This document shows, in pieces, positions 1 to 10,923 of a stretch of DNA of 52,500 nt (position 1 is its first letter; the number at the start of each line of letters is the position of its first letter). Position numbers and translations under genes: made by a program. Source of the stretch: Phenylobacterium deserti (GTDB lineage: Bacteria; Pseudomonadota; Alphaproteobacteria; Caulobacterales; Caulobacteraceae); contig CALQQB010000022.1 of the NCBI GenBank assembly GCA_943332615.1, positions 1 to 52,500 on the forward strand. Direction: 5' to 3'. The notes under the pieces are model-generated. The model did not search any database and was not told the origin of the DNA. It saw only the letters and a program-made list of their open reading frames with translations.

Positions 1-36
1 CTCCCGCTTAATGCGGCGAAGCTCGATCGCATCCAT
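1..36 (-). CDS. possible N-terminus of a divergent gene, cut by the window edge
   Basis: Read on the minus strand, an ATG at 36-34 opens a frame of 12 codons (MDAIELRRIKRE) that runs off the left edge. It would be divergent from recA. No clear ribosome binding site precedes it and the fragment is too short to identify, so this is only a possibility. Confidence 0.2.
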   Translation of the reverse strand, partial: MDAIELRRIKRE

Positions 37-124
37 GGCCAAATCGGGGTGGGGTTATTTCAGAGCCTTGCCAGGTGCGACTAAATCGGACGTACCTTCA
101 AAAATGATCCTGCTTTGTTCTCAA

Positions 125-139
125 GAACAGATTGCGAAC
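125..139 (-). promoter_or_regulatory. LexA (SOS) box upstream of recA
   Basis: On the minus strand the site reads GTTCGCAATCTGTTC, an exact GTTC-N7-GTTC match, which is the established LexA operator of alphaproteobacteria. It lies about 90 bases upstream of the chosen recA start, as expected for SOS control. An alternative TTG start for recA at 132 falls inside this box, which argues against that start. Confidence 0.88.
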
Positions 140-227
140 ATGGAACAAAGACGATAGGCATTGTTCACCGGCGGCGCAGCGTATGACTCGCGTGGCCAGG
201 GCAAATCATGGGATGAGGGCTCAGGCA

Positions 228-1316
228 ATGGCATCGACACAGGCGGCGTTGAAACTGGTGGGACGCGAAGATACCGAAAAGCAGAAGGCGCTCGAGGCGG
301 CGCTGAGTCAGATAGACCGGGCGTTCGGCAAGGGCTCGGTCATGAAGTTGGGCGCCAAGGGTGCCACCGACGTAATGGAGAGCTACTCTACCGGCTCGCT
401 GGGGCTCGATATCGCACTCGGCATCGGCGGTCTGCCCAAGGGGCGCATCGTTGAAATCTACGGCCCGGAAAGCTCGGGAAAAACGACCCTGGCCCTGCAT
501 GTGGTGGCTGAGGTGCAGAAGGCCGGTGGTACCGCTGCATTTATCGACGCCGAACATGCGCTGGACCCGGCCTATGCGCACAAGTTGCATGTCAACCTGG
601 ACGACCTGCTGGTCGCCCAGCCAGACACGGGCGAACAGGCGCTGGAAATTTGCGACACCCTGGTTCGCTCCAATGCGGTCGACGTGATCGTCATCGATTC
701 CGTGGCAGCCTTGACCCCGCGCGCCGAAATCGAAGGTGATATGGGCGACAGCTTGCCTGGATTGCAGGCCCGACTGATGAGCCAAGCGCTGCGCAAGCTG
801 ACCGGCTCGATTTCAAAGGCCAAGACCCTGGTCATCTTCATCAACCAGATCCGAATGAAGATTGGCGTGATGTACGGCAGCCCGGAAACCACCACCGGCG
901 GCAATGCGCTTAAGTTCTACGCCTCGGTGCGCCTCGATATCCGTCGCATCGGGTCGGTGAAGATCCGCGACGAGATCATGGGCAACAACGTCCGCGTGAA
1001 GGTCGTCAAGAACAAGGTCGCCCCGCCGTTCCGCGAGGTCGAGTTCGACATCATGTACGGCGAGGGCATTTCCAAGCTGGGCGAGATCATCGACCTGGGC
1101 GTCAAGGCCAGCGTCATCGAGAAGTCCGGCTCCTGGTTCTCGTTCAACTCCCAGCGCATCGGCCAGGGCCGCGACAACGTCCGTGAGTTCCTGAAGGCCA
1201 ACAAGGATATCGCGGCCGACATCGAAGCCAGGGTCCGCGGCGCCAAGGACGTCGTCGAGGAACAGCTGCTCGTCGGCCCCCCCGAGGAAGCTGACGACGG
1301 TGATGGCTCCCTCTGA
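228..1316 (+). CDS. recA: recombinase RecA
   Basis: RecA coats single-stranded DNA, catalyses ATP-dependent strand exchange in homologous recombination, and triggers LexA self-cleavage in the SOS response. The 362-residue protein has the family's usual length. It shows a Walker A motif GPESSGKT at residues 79-86, the canonical core ([43 protein letters not shown]) and an acidic C-terminal tail ([10 protein letters not shown]). I chose the ATG at 228 because homologues begin at about this residue; the frame extends upstream to a TTG at 132, but that start sits inside the LexA box. A GATGAGGG stretch just upstream could serve for ribosome binding. Transcription is expected to be DNA-damage inducible through the 125-139 operator, and a strong terminator follows. 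Confidence 0.97.
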   Translation: MASTQAALKLVGREDTEKQKALEAALSQIDRAFGKGSVMKLGAKGATDVMESYSTGSLGLDIALGIGGLPKGRIVEIYGPESSGKTTLALHVVAEVQKAGGTAAFIDAEHALDPAYAHKLHVNLDDLLVAQPDTGEQALEICDTLVRSNAVDVIVIDSVAALTPRAEIEGDMGDSLPGLQARLMSQALRKLTGSISKAKTLVIFINQIRMKIGVMYGSPETTTGGNALKFYASVRLDIRRIGSVKIRDEIMGNNVRVKVVKNKVAPPFREVEFDIMYGEGISKLGEIIDLGVKASVIEKSGSWFSFNSQRIGQGRDNVREFLKANKDIAADIEARVRGAKDVVEEQLLVGPPEEADDGDGSL

Positions 1317-1417
1317 GATCGAGGTGGCCGCCACGCTCTGGCGCGGGCCTCCCCGCCAGTGGGCCCGCCCCGACGCGCCACCCGGCACGGCGGCCGACCG
1401 ACCCTCTGAGGAAGCTG

Positions 1418-1449
1418 GACGCCTGGGGTCAAACCCCGGGCGTCTTTTT
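1418..1449 (+). terminator. intrinsic terminator after recA
   Basis: GACGCCTGGGGT and ACCCCGGGCGTC pair into a 12-step stem with one T-G wobble around a CAA loop, followed directly by TTTTT. It lies about 100 bases past the recA stop and before the convergent glutathione S-transferase gene. Confidence 0.9.
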
Positions 1450-1460
1450 CATGCCGGCCG

Positions 1461-2033
1461 CTATCGGCCGCGCGATGCGGCGGTGAAAACCGCCAATTGC
1501 GCGGCAAAGGCCCGCTGGTAGGCGGGCCGCCCTTCGCCGCGGGCGATGTAGGCGCCAAGGTTCGGATAGTCATCCAGAAGCCCCGATCCACCCAGGCGCA
1601 GCAGGACCGACACCATCAGCAGGTCTCCGGCGCTGAACGCACCGTCGAGCCAGTCGGCCGCACCCAGGCGATGTGAAAGTTCACCCAGTCGTTGATGGAT
1701 ACGATCCTCAACCAGGGGACGGCGGGCTTCGAACCAGGGCTCGTCGCGCTCTACGAGCGTGGCGATCATCCGATCCACAATCGGCGGCTCCACCGAATTG
1801 AGGGCGGCGAACATCCAGTTGATCGCGCGCGCCCGGGCGTTCGCATCGCCTGGCAGCAGGCCCGCATAGCGCTCGGCGATATGCAACACGATGGCCCCCG
1901 ACTCGAACAGCACGAGACCCGCGTCTTCGTAGGCCTGGCCCACTTCCTCAAACGCCCAACGAACCCGCATGTCCCGCGCCAGTCCCCGGCCGCGATCGGG
2001 CGAGGCCTTGAAGGCGGTGATGGTGGGGCTCAT
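1461..2033 (-). CDS. glutathione S-transferase family protein with shortened thioredoxin fold
   Basis: The C-terminal part is a normal GST: the glutathione-contact segment LFESGAIVLHIAERYAG leads into an all-helical domain (INWMFAALNSVEPPIVDRM). The N-terminal part (MSPTITAFKASPDRGRG, then WAFEEVGQAYE) also looks like this family. However, AYE is followed directly by DAGLVLFESGA, whereas relatives carry roughly 30 more residues there (the second strand and helix and the loop with the cis-proline). The protein is therefore only 190 residues, against about 220. This looks like an in-frame internal deletion, so the enzyme may be inactive. Its start overlaps the end of the upstream regulator gene by 4 bases (ATGA), implying one transcript. 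Confidence 0.8.
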   Translation of the reverse strand: MSPTITAFKASPDRGRGLARDMRVRWAFEEVGQAYEDAGLVLFESGAIVLHIAERYAGLLPGDANARARAINWMFAALNSVEPPIVDRMIATLVERDEPWFEARRPLVEDRIHQRLGELSHRLGAADWLDGAFSAGDLLMVSVLLRLGGSGLLDDYPNLGAYIARGEGRPAYQRAFAAQLAVFTAASRGR

Positions 2034-2884
2034 CGGGTGGCTCCGGGCGAAGGCGTGACGCCAGCCAGCGTGGCGATCTTCTCAGCGTCAGCCGGGCTGG
2101 CCGGATTATAGATCAGCAGGCTGAGGTCTGGCCGGGCATCGACCGCGAAGGCGGAGTACTCAAAGGCGATCGGGCCAAGCACCGGGTGACGGATCTGCTT
2201 CACCCCCTCGCCGTGGTGGCCCAGGACGTCGTTCTCGCGCCACATGGCGGCGAACTCTGGACTGCGGCGCGAGAGTTCTTCCACCAGCGGCGCCACCGCC
2301 GCCGCCGCGCCGGCGCGGGCCGCATCGACGCGAAAGGCGCTGACCACGAAGCGCGCCACGCTCTCCCAGTCATAGTGGACGGCCCGGACCCGCGGATCGA
2401 GGAAGATGGCGCGCAGCGCATTGCGCTCCTCCGGTGGCACGGCGCCGTAGTCGGTCAGCATGACCGTCGCCGCGCGGTTCCAGGCCACCACGTCCCAGGT
2501 GGCGGTGCGGATCAGCGCCGGGCAGGGCTCCAGGGCGTCCAGCACCCGCTGCAGGCGCGGCGTCACGCCCTCGTCGCGGCGATAGCGCGCTTCGGGCGGG
2601 CGACCCAGGCCCAGCAGGAACAGATGCTCACGTTCGGCGTCGGTGAGCATGAGGGCGTGGGCGATGCGGTCCAGCACGTCGGCGGACGCCGCGCCGCCGC
2701 GTCCTTGCTCCAGCCAGGTGTACCAGGTGGCGCTGATGCTCGCCCGCTGGGCGACTTCCTCGCGGCGCAGGCCGGGGGTTCGACGGCGCTCCGGGGGGAA
2801 GCCGAACGCCGCAGGGTCCAGCTTTGCGCGGCGGTCCTTCAGATAGCGCCCGAGCCCTCGGTCGTCGGCGAAACGCGCGCTCAT
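2030..2884 (-). CDS. XRE-type helix-turn-helix regulator with MmyB-like sensor domain
   Basis: This is a predicted cytoplasmic DNA-binding regulator of 284 residues. An N-terminal HTH spans about residues 10-75 (LGRYLKDRRAKL, LRREEVAQRASISATWYTWLEQGRG, DVLDRIAHALMLTDAEREHLF). A C-terminal domain of about 170 residues resembles the MmyB-like ligand-binding domain (ALEPCPALIRTATWDVVAWNRAA, PVLGPIAFEYSAFAVDARPDLSLLIYNP). Regulators of this kind are usually divergent from an oxidoreductase gene. Here the divergent neighbour is the broken SDR gene at 2983, and the GST follows in the same transcript. The roughly 100-base gap between the two starts contains A/T-rich blocks bounded by CTATA and TATAG that may be its operator; that is inference. 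Confidence 0.88.
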   Translation of the reverse strand: MSARFADDRGLGRYLKDRRAKLDPAAFGFPPERRRTPGLRREEVAQRASISATWYTWLEQGRGGAASADVLDRIAHALMLTDAEREHLFLLGLGRPPEARYRRDEGVTPRLQRVLDALEPCPALIRTATWDVVAWNRAATVMLTDYGAVPPEERNALRAIFLDPRVRAVHYDWESVARFVVSAFRVDAARAGAAAAVAPLVEELSRRSPEFAAMWRENDVLGHHGEGVKQIRHPVLGPIAFEYSAFAVDARPDLSLLIYNPASPADAEKIATLAGVTPSPGATR

Positions 2885-2982
2885 CCTGTTGATCTATATA
2901 CCCTGATAAGATCACGACTTTACCCGTATAGCTGTACGCGCCCAAACCTGTTTCCTGCGATGCGATCTCAGGAGGCTTGGCG

Positions 2983-3671
2983 ATGCGCGTATTCGTGACC
3001 GGTGCGACCGGGTTTGTGGGTTCGGCGGTGGCGGCGGAGCTGATCGCGGCCGGCCACCAGGTGCTGGGCCTGACGCGGTCGGACGTGGGCGCCCGCGCGC
3101 TGGCGGCGGCCGGCGCCGAGCCGCACCCTGGGACGCTGGAAGACCTGGACAGCCTCACGGCCGGGGCCGCCCGGGCGGACGGGGTGATCCACCTGGCCTT
3201 CAACCACGATTTCTCGACCTATCAGGCGAACTGCGACGACGACCGGCGGGTGATCGCGAGAAGCAGGGCCTCGTCACCTACGCGATCGCCGCGGCGCGGG
3301 AGCATGGCGTGTCAGCCTGGATCGGCGAGGGCGCCAACCGGTGGCCCGCGGCGCATGTGCTCGACACCGCGCGGCTCTACCGGCTGGCGCTGGAGCGGGC
3401 CGAGCGCGGGGCGCGCTATCACGCGGTGGCGGAGGAGGGCGTCGCGATGCGCGCCATCGCCGAGACCATCGGCCGGCGCCTGGGCCTGCCGGCGAGATCC
3501 ATCACGCCAGAGCAAGCGCCCGCTCATTTCGGCTGGCTGGCCATGTTCGCCACGGCCGACCTCCCGGCCTCCAGTGCGCTGACCCGCCAGCGCCTCGGCT
3601 GGCGACCCACCGGGCCGGGGCTGATCGCCGACCTCGAACAGCTGACCGACGGCGAGGTTCGCGCGGGATAG
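2983..3671 (+). pseudogene. NAD(P)-binding SDR/epimerase family protein, disrupted
   Basis: The first half (2983 to about 3255) encodes an extended SDR start: [20 protein letters not shown] with the GxxGxxG cofactor motif, then [24 protein letters not shown]. After that the homologous sequence continues in another frame (from about 3257 to 3671): [48 protein letters not shown], then LGWRPTGPGLIADLEQL to a stop. The middle of the protein, including the catalytic YxxxK region and roughly 80-90 residues of substrate domain, is missing. The simplest reading is an internal deletion whose length was not a multiple of three. A good AGGAGG lies 7 bases before the ATG at 2983, so the promoter-proximal end looks intact. 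Its divergent partner is the XRE-type regulator. Confidence 0.85.
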
Positions 3672-3851
3672 GTTTCAATCCTATTCCCGGCCGCCGGGAC
3701 TGGAGTCGTCGCACTGGAACAAGGAGCCGGGCCATGGTGAAGCTGCCCAGGTGCTGATGACCTGCGGCGCGTCAGGGGTCGGCTTCAACCCGCGATGTCC
3801 CCGACATGGCGACCCCGGCTTTCGCCTTTGGCGCGTTGGCGACCTGTTCGG

Positions 3852-4034
3852 TTACCCGGCGGTTTTGCGCGACCGGCGCACCTTCTCGACGACCGGCACA
3901 TAGCCCGCCTCGAGGGCCTTCTCCCGCCACTGCTTGGCGGACTCGAGGAAATGCGCGCGCGTGATGCCGAGTGACGTCGCGGCGTGCGCATCCGCGGCCA
4001 GCGCGCGTTTCTGGAATTCTTCACCCTTGCTCAT
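3852..4034 (-). CDS. small hypothetical protein, 60 residues
   Basis: I do not recognise the family. The predicted product is soluble, mostly helical and basic at its C-terminus: MSKGEEFQKRALAADAHAA, then SLGITRAHFLESAKQWREKAL, ending VEKVRRSRKTAG. Codon third positions are mostly G or C, as in neighbouring real genes, which supports coding. It lies alone between the SDR pseudogene and alaS, on the opposite strand to both. The start is uncertain because only a distant GAGGGA precedes it. Confidence 0.5.
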   Translation of the reverse strand: MSKGEEFQKRALAADAHAATSLGITRAHFLESAKQWREKALEAGYVPVVEKVRRSRKTAG

Positions 4035-4254
4035 GGTGGAGAGCGGTATCCCTCACCCGCGAAAAGTTCAATCGTCGTGATGGATCGATGTCGAAATTGC
4101 GTCGAATTGGCCCACCTGAGCCACACTGCGCCGCAAAGATCCACCGACCCCATGCCCCCACGCCGCGCCCGCCTTTTGCGATCTGGCCGGTTTCGCGTAA
4201 ATCGACGCGGCCCCAGCTGTCGGGGCGTTCCGTTGCTGTCGAGACCGAGCCCCC

Positions 4255-6915
<2,661 letters not shown>

Positions 6916-6921
6916 GCACCC

Positions 6922-7302
6922 TCAGACGGTGACGTAGACGCAGAGCTTGTTGCCGGCGGCGTCGCGGACGTAGGCGCCGTAGAAGCCGCTGGTGGCCTCG
7001 GGCGGGCGGAAGCCAGGGGCGCCTTCGTCGGTTCCGCCATTGGCCAGCGCGGCTTCGTAGGCGGCCTTCACCTGCTCGACGCTGTCGGCCTTGAAGCCCA
7101 GCATGGCGCCGTTGCCGCCGCGGGCAGCCTGGCCATCGTGTGGCTTGCACAGCCCCACGCCCGGCGTTTCGCCGCGGCCGTAGAAGGCCCAGCCGCCCTC
7201 GACCGGTCCGCGCGCATAGCCGATGGCGCCCAGCACGGCGTCGTAGAACGCCACCGCCTGGGTCTCGTCGTTGTAGCCGAGGGTGACGTAGCCGATGGAC
7301 AT
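6922..7302 (-). CDS. VOC (glyoxalase/bleomycin-resistance fold) family protein
   Basis: This is a 126-residue single-module VOC protein: GYVTLGYNDETQAVAFYDAVLGAIGY at the start, DGQAARGGNGAMLGFKADSV in the middle, and GAYVRDAAGNKLCVYV at the end, the classic closing strand with its metal-ligand position. Members bind a divalent metal and act on small molecules or sequester antibiotics; the substrate cannot be told from sequence. It is convergent with alaS, only 6 bases apart. A GTTC-N7-GTTC element sits about 43 bases upstream of its start, so it could be under LexA control. AGGAG precedes the ATG at good spacing. Confidence 0.88.
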   Translation of the reverse strand: MSIGYVTLGYNDETQAVAFYDAVLGAIGYARGPVEGGWAFYGRGETPGVGLCKPHDGQAARGGNGAMLGFKADSVEQVKAAYEAALANGGTDEGAPGFRPPEATSGFYGAYVRDAAGNKLCVYVTV

Positions 7303-7344
7303 GCCGCTGCTCCTGAAATGTGCGAGATGTCTACCCGCGTCATC

Positions 7345-7359
7345 GAACGAAGCAAGAAC
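7345..7359 (-). promoter_or_regulatory. candidate LexA box between the VOC gene and the oxidase subunit gene
   Basis: On the minus strand this reads GTTCTTGCTTCGTTC, an exact GTTC-N7-GTTC. It is about 43 bases upstream of the VOC gene and 73 bases upstream of the divergent oxidase subunit gene. About one such 8-base match is expected by chance in a window this size, so only its promoter position speaks for it. Confidence 0.4.
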
Positions 7360-7431
7360 AAACCGTCATTGACATGTGCTGTCGCAAGGCGCTCCGTGGC
7401 GACAGACGGCAACCAGATCGGAGATTCCGAC

Positions 7432-7692
7432 ATGAGTAGCGGCAGTCAGTTCGGCGACCAGACACAAGACGTCCTCGTCCACGAGAAAACCTACCACGCC
7501 TTCAGCCTCCTCACCCGATGGGCCATGCTGGTGATCGGCGACGCGGTGTTCTTCTTCACCCTGTGGTTCGCGACGCCGGCGGGCTTCTGGGGCGGGGCCG
7601 CCTTCGGGCTCGTGGCCTTCATTGCGGGCTACATGGTCCTCGTCCGCCACGAAGAGAATCAGCCCCTCGACGTGTGGGTCGAAGGCCGCTGA
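7432..7692 (+). CDS. aa3-type cytochrome c oxidase subunit IV (bacterial type)
   Basis: This small membrane subunit of 86 residues associates with the proton-pumping cytochrome c oxidase in alphaproteobacteria. After a soluble N-terminus with the typical HEKTYHAFSLLTRWAM segment come two membrane-spanning stretches (roughly residues 33-50 and 52-70: VIGDAVFFFTLWFATPAG, then AAFGLVAFIAGYMVLV). The tail (RHEENQPLDVWVEGR) is short and polar. I chose the ATG at 7432; the same frame extends far upstream but that part has no resemblance to the family. No other oxidase subunits are nearby. Confidence 0.82.
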   Translation: MSSGSQFGDQTQDVLVHEKTYHAFSLLTRWAMLVIGDAVFFFTLWFATPAGFWGGAAFGLVAFIAGYMVLVRHEENQPLDVWVEGR

Positions 7693-7756
7693 CACGAAGA
7701 CGCCGCCCGCGGAGCCCGCGAGCGGCGTTCGTGAAAGCCGTCCGTGAGACGTTGGC

Positions 7757-8971
7757 TTAAGCGGCCAGCGCCTTCTCGAGGTTCGCCGCGACCTTGTCGA
7801 GGAAGCCCTCGGTGGTCAGCCAGCCCTGGGTGTCGCCGACCAGCAGCGCCAGGTCCTTGGTCATCGAGCCGCTCTCGACGGTATCGACGCAGACCTTCTG
7901 CAGGGTCATGCAGAACGCATCGAGTTCCGCATTGCCGTCCAGCTTGGCGCGATGCTTCAGGCCTTGGGTCCAGGCGAAGATCGAGGCGATGGCGTTGGTG
8001 GAGGTGGCCTCGCCCTTCTGGTGCTGGCGGAAGTGGCGGGTGACGGTGCCGTGGGCGGCCTCGGCCTCCACGATCTTGCCGTCGGGGGTGATCAGCACCG
8101 AGGTCATCAGGCCCAACGAGCCGAAGCCCTGGGCGACCTGGTCGGACTGCACGTCGCCGTCGTAGTTCTTGCAGGCCCAGATGAACCCGCCCGGCCACTT
8201 CAGCGACGAGGCCACCATGTCGTCGATCAGGCGGTGCTCGTAGGTCAGGTTCGCGGCCTTGAACTTGTCGGCGAACTCGGCCTCGAAGACGGCGGCGAAG
8301 ATGTCTTTGAAGTTGCCGTCGTAGGCCTTGATGATCGTGTTCTTGGTGGACAGGTACAGCGGGTACTTGCGGTTCAGCGCGTAGGCGAAGCTGGCGCGGG
8401 CGAAGTCGGCGATCGAATCATCAAGGTTGTACATGGCCATGGCCACGCCGGCGCTCGGGTAGTCGAACACCTCGTGCTCAATCACCTGGCCATCGTTGCC
8501 GACGAACTTGATCGTCAGCTTGCCGGGGCCGGGCACCTTGAAGTCGGTGGCCTTGTAGACGTCGCCGAACGCGTGGCGGCCGATGATGATCGGCTGGGTC
8601 CAGCCGGGAATCAGCCGGGGCACGTTCTTGCAGATGATCGGTTCGCGGAAGACGACGCCGCCCAGGATGTTGCGGATCGTGCCGTTCGGCGACTTCCACA
8701 TCTTCTTGAGATTGAACTCTTTAACCCGCGCTTCGTCGGGCGTGATGGTCGCGCACTTGATGCCGACGCCATGGCGTTTGATCGCGTTGGCCGCGTCGAT
8801 CGTCACCTGGTCGTCGGTGGCGTCGCGGTTCTCCATCCCCAGGTCGTAATAGTCGATCTCGACATCGACGAAGGGGAAGATCAGCTTTTCCTTGATCCAC
8901 TTCCAGATGATGCGGGTCATCTCGTCCCCATCGATGTCTACGACGGGGTTGGCGACTTTGATTTTGGCCAT
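7757..8971 (-). CDS. icd: NADP-dependent isocitrate dehydrogenase
   Basis: This TCA-cycle enzyme oxidatively decarboxylates isocitrate to 2-oxoglutarate with NADP. The 404-residue protein belongs to the eukaryote-like homodimeric class: [20 protein letters not shown] at the start, the isocitrate-binding KSPNGTIRN and GGVVFREPI segments, and [15 protein letters not shown]. The C-terminal half contains [20 protein letters not shown] and the conserved [11 protein letters not shown] and [13 protein letters not shown] used the ATG at 8971, where the family begins; the frame continues upstream without similarity. A promoter with TTGCGT and TATACG lies 40 bases upstream. It is transcribed in the same direction as the beta-lactamase gene but probably from its own promoter. 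Confidence 0.96.
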   Translation of the reverse strand: MAKIKVANPVVDIDGDEMTRIIWKWIKEKLIFPFVDVEIDYYDLGMENRDATDDQVTIDAANAIKRHGVGIKCATITPDEARVKEFNLKKMWKSPNGTIRNILGGVVFREPIICKNVPRLIPGWTQPIIIGRHAFGDVYKATDFKVPGPGKLTIKFVGNDGQVIEHEVFDYPSAGVAMAMYNLDDSIADFARASFAYALNRKYPLYLSTKNTIIKAYDGNFKDIFAAVFEAEFADKFKAANLTYEHRLIDDMVASSLKWPGGFIWACKNYDGDVQSDQVAQGFGSLGLMTSVLITPDGKIVEAEAAHGTVTRHFRQHQKGEATSTNAIASIFAWTQGLKHRAKLDGNAELDAFCMTLQKVCVDTVESGSMTKDLALLVGDTQGWLTTEGFLDKVAANLEKALAA

Positions 8972-9009
8972 GACTCGCGGGCGCTCCGGGCGACGGTTCC
9001 TTGTTTCGC

Positions 9010-9037
9010 CGTATAGCCGCCGCGAGCGCCGACGCAA
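9010..9037 (-). promoter_or_regulatory. predicted sigma-70-type promoter of icd
   Basis: On the minus strand a TTGCGT hexamer (9037-9032) is separated by 16 bases from TATACG (9015-9010). The latter lies about 40 bases before the icd ATG. Confidence 0.5.
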
Positions 9038-9050
9038 AGGCTGCGTAGCG

Positions 9051-10082
9051 TTAACCGATCGCACGGACGCAGGCGGCCGCGACCTCGGAGACGATTGCGT
9101 CGCGCCCGGCCTCATCCAGGGTCGATCCGGACAGGAAGGCGCAGACAGCGTAGCTGCGTCCGTCGGCCAGGGTGAAGACGCCCACGTCATTGTGCGCCAG
9201 CGAGAGGCCCTGGTCGGTCCCCGAGGTCCCCGGCTTGTGCGCGAAGAAAGCGTCCCTGGGCAGTCCGGCCTTCAGGCGGTCCGCGCCGCGCGGCGTGCGG
9301 CCCATCAATTGCAGCAGCCGTTTGGTCGAGGCGGGCGAGATCAGATCGCCCCGGTCCAACTGCTGCAGGAACTCCAGCATGCCGCGTGGGGTGGCGGTGT
9401 CGCGCGGGTCGGCCATGAAGGCGCGCATGGCCGCCATGCGCGTCTGCGGGGGCACAGCCGCCTTGGCCGTGGCGAACCCCGATTCGGAATTCCACGCCGG
9501 CCGGAACGAGGCCATGCCGAACGCCTCGGGGACCATTTCGCGCTCGTAGCGATCGACGCGCAGGCCCTTCAGATGCTTGCCGGTCATCCAGGCGGTGAGC
9601 GCGCCCGGCCCGCCGATCCGCTTCATCAGCACGTCGGCGGCGGTGTTGTCGCTATCGACGACGGCGGCGGTGAGCAGGTCGTTGACCGTGTACTCGCGCC
9701 GGCCCGGGAAGGCAGCGGCGATCGGCGAGAACGGCGGTGACAGCTGCGCCTCCAGGAGCAAGAGCCTTTCGTCGAGCATCACCCGCCCGGCGTCGACCTC
9801 GGAAAGGGCCGCGGCGCCCAGCAGCATCTTGAACACGCTCATCATCGGGAACGCGCGCTCGGCGTTGAGGGTGAAGGTCTCGCCGCTCTCCAGATTGATC
9901 AGCCCTACCCCCAGCGTCGCCGGTCGGGCGCGGGCGGCGATGGCGTCGATGGCCCGGGCCAGGCCCGCCAGCTCGATCTTCGGCGTGGTCGAGACCGTGG
10001 TCGGCATCTTCTCCTGGCAGGCCGCCAGCAGGGCCGCGGGCGCCAGCGCCAGCAGGGTTCGGCGGTGCATCGGGGTTGCCAT
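9051..10082 (-). CDS. class A serine beta-lactamase, lipoprotein-type signal
   Basis: The product hydrolyses beta-lactams in the periplasm. Numbering from the ATG at 10082 (343 residues), the signal has RR followed by a lipobox LLAAC with Cys22, so membrane anchoring is likely. The active-site Ser is in S82-V-F-K85, the SDN loop is S144-D-N146, and the omega-loop glutamate is E180 in DRYE. The KTG box reads K283-P-G285 in HKPGTSGTD, so its usual Thr/Ser is replaced by proline; this is unusual and may alter substrate range. TSGTDQG resembles the PER/CfxA-like branch. The start is supported by AGAAGG about 10 bases upstream; MHRRTLL at 10070 is an alternative. The gene is divergent from trmJ with only 28 bases between starts. 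Confidence 0.9.
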   Translation of the reverse strand: MATPMHRRTLLALAPAALLAACQEKMPTTVSTTPKIELAGLARAIDAIAARARPATLGVGLINLESGETFTLNAERAFPMMSVFKMLLGAAALSEVDAGRVMLDERLLLLEAQLSPPFSPIAAAFPGRREYTVNDLLTAAVVDSDNTAADVLMKRIGGPGALTAWMTGKHLKGLRVDRYEREMVPEAFGMASFRPAWNSESGFATAKAAVPPQTRMAAMRAFMADPRDTATPRGMLEFLQQLDRGDLISPASTKRLLQLMGRTPRGADRLKAGLPRDAFFAHKPGTSGTDQGLSLAHNDVGVFTLADGRSYAVCAFLSGSTLDEAGRDAIVSEVAAACVRAIG

Positions 10083-10110
10083 CGGGCGGTGGGCCTTCTT
10101 TAAGCGCAGC

Positions 10111-10923
10111 ATGGCCGAAGCCTCCGTCCCAGACCCTGCCGTCATGGCGCCTGTCATTATCCTGAACGCGCCACAGCTCGCAGAGAACATCGGCGCGGTC
10201 GCGCGCGTGATGGCGAACTTCGGCCTGGCCGACCTGCGGCTGGTGAATCCACGCGACGGCTGGCCACAGGAACGCGCCTGGGCGCTGGCGTCGGGCGCCG
10301 AGTGGCCGCTGAATGACGCCCAGGTGTTTGACAGCGTCGCCGACGCCATCGCCGACCTGCAGCTGGTATTCGCCACCACGGCCCGGCCGCGCGAGTTGCA
10401 ACTGCCGATCCTTACGCCCAGGGCGGCGGCGGGCGAGCTGTTCGAGGCCTCGGGTCGGGGCGAGCGCATCGGCCTGCTGTTCGGCGGCGAGCGAGCCGGG
10501 CTGGAGACGGCCGACATCGCGCTGTGCCAGGCGGTGGTCACGATCCCCATCGACCCGCGCTTCCGGTCGCTGAACCTGGCGCAGGCGGTGGCGATCAACG
10601 TCTATGAGTGGCGCACGCGGGTGGCCGATGCGCCGCCGGCGATCTTCCGCGAGCATTCGCCGACCGCCGACGGGGCGGCCATGTTGGGCCTGTTCGAGCA
10701 CCTGGAGCGGGAACTGGACGCCGCCGGCTTCTTCCATCCGCCGGACAAGCGGCCGTCGATGGTGCAGAACCTGCGCTCGGCGTTGGGCAAGGGCCGGATG
10801 TCCGAGCAGGAAGTCCGCACGTTCCGGGGCGTGGTGACGGCGCTGTCCCGGGGGCGGGGGCGGGTGCTGGCCAAGCTGGCGGCCCAGAAGGCCGACAAGG
10901 TGAAGGCGGGAGAGGCGGAATGA
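10111..10923 (+). CDS. trmJ: tRNA (cytidine/uridine-2'-O)-methyltransferase TrmJ family
   Basis: This enzyme 2'-O-methylates position 32 of tRNA using S-adenosylmethionine. The 270-residue protein starts with the SPOUT-fold motif (PVIILNAPQLAENIGAVARV, then NFGLADLRLVNPRDGW), continues with LLFGGERAGLETADIALCQA, and closes the trefoil knot with RFRSLNLAQAVAINVYEW. The C-terminal helical extension contains PSMVQNLRSALGKGRMSEQE and is typical of bacterial TrmJ. A start at 10144 is also possible. The stop overlaps the next gene's ATG (ATGA), so nitronate monooxygenase is cotranscribed and probably translationally coupled. Confidence 0.9.
   Translation: MAEASVPDPAVMAPVIILNAPQLAENIGAVARVMANFGLADLRLVNPRDGWPQERAWALASGAEWPLNDAQVFDSVADAIADLQLVFATTARPRELQLPILTPRAAAGELFEASGRGERIGLLFGGERAGLETADIALCQAVVTIPIDPRFRSLNLAQAVAINVYEWRTRVADAPPAIFREHSPTADGAAMLGLFEHLERELDAAGFFHPPDKRPSMVQNLRSALGKGRMSEQEVRTFRGVVTALSRGRGRVLAKLAAQKADKVKAGEAE

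Noticed and set aside
132..227. N-terminal extension of recA from a TTG start
   Set aside because: The TTG lies inside the LexA operator and the extra 32 residues have no match in RecA proteins.
7138..7431. Upstream extension of the cytochrome oxidase subunit IV frame
   Set aside because: The extension overlaps the opposite-strand VOC gene and has no similarity; the family begins near the ATG at 7432.
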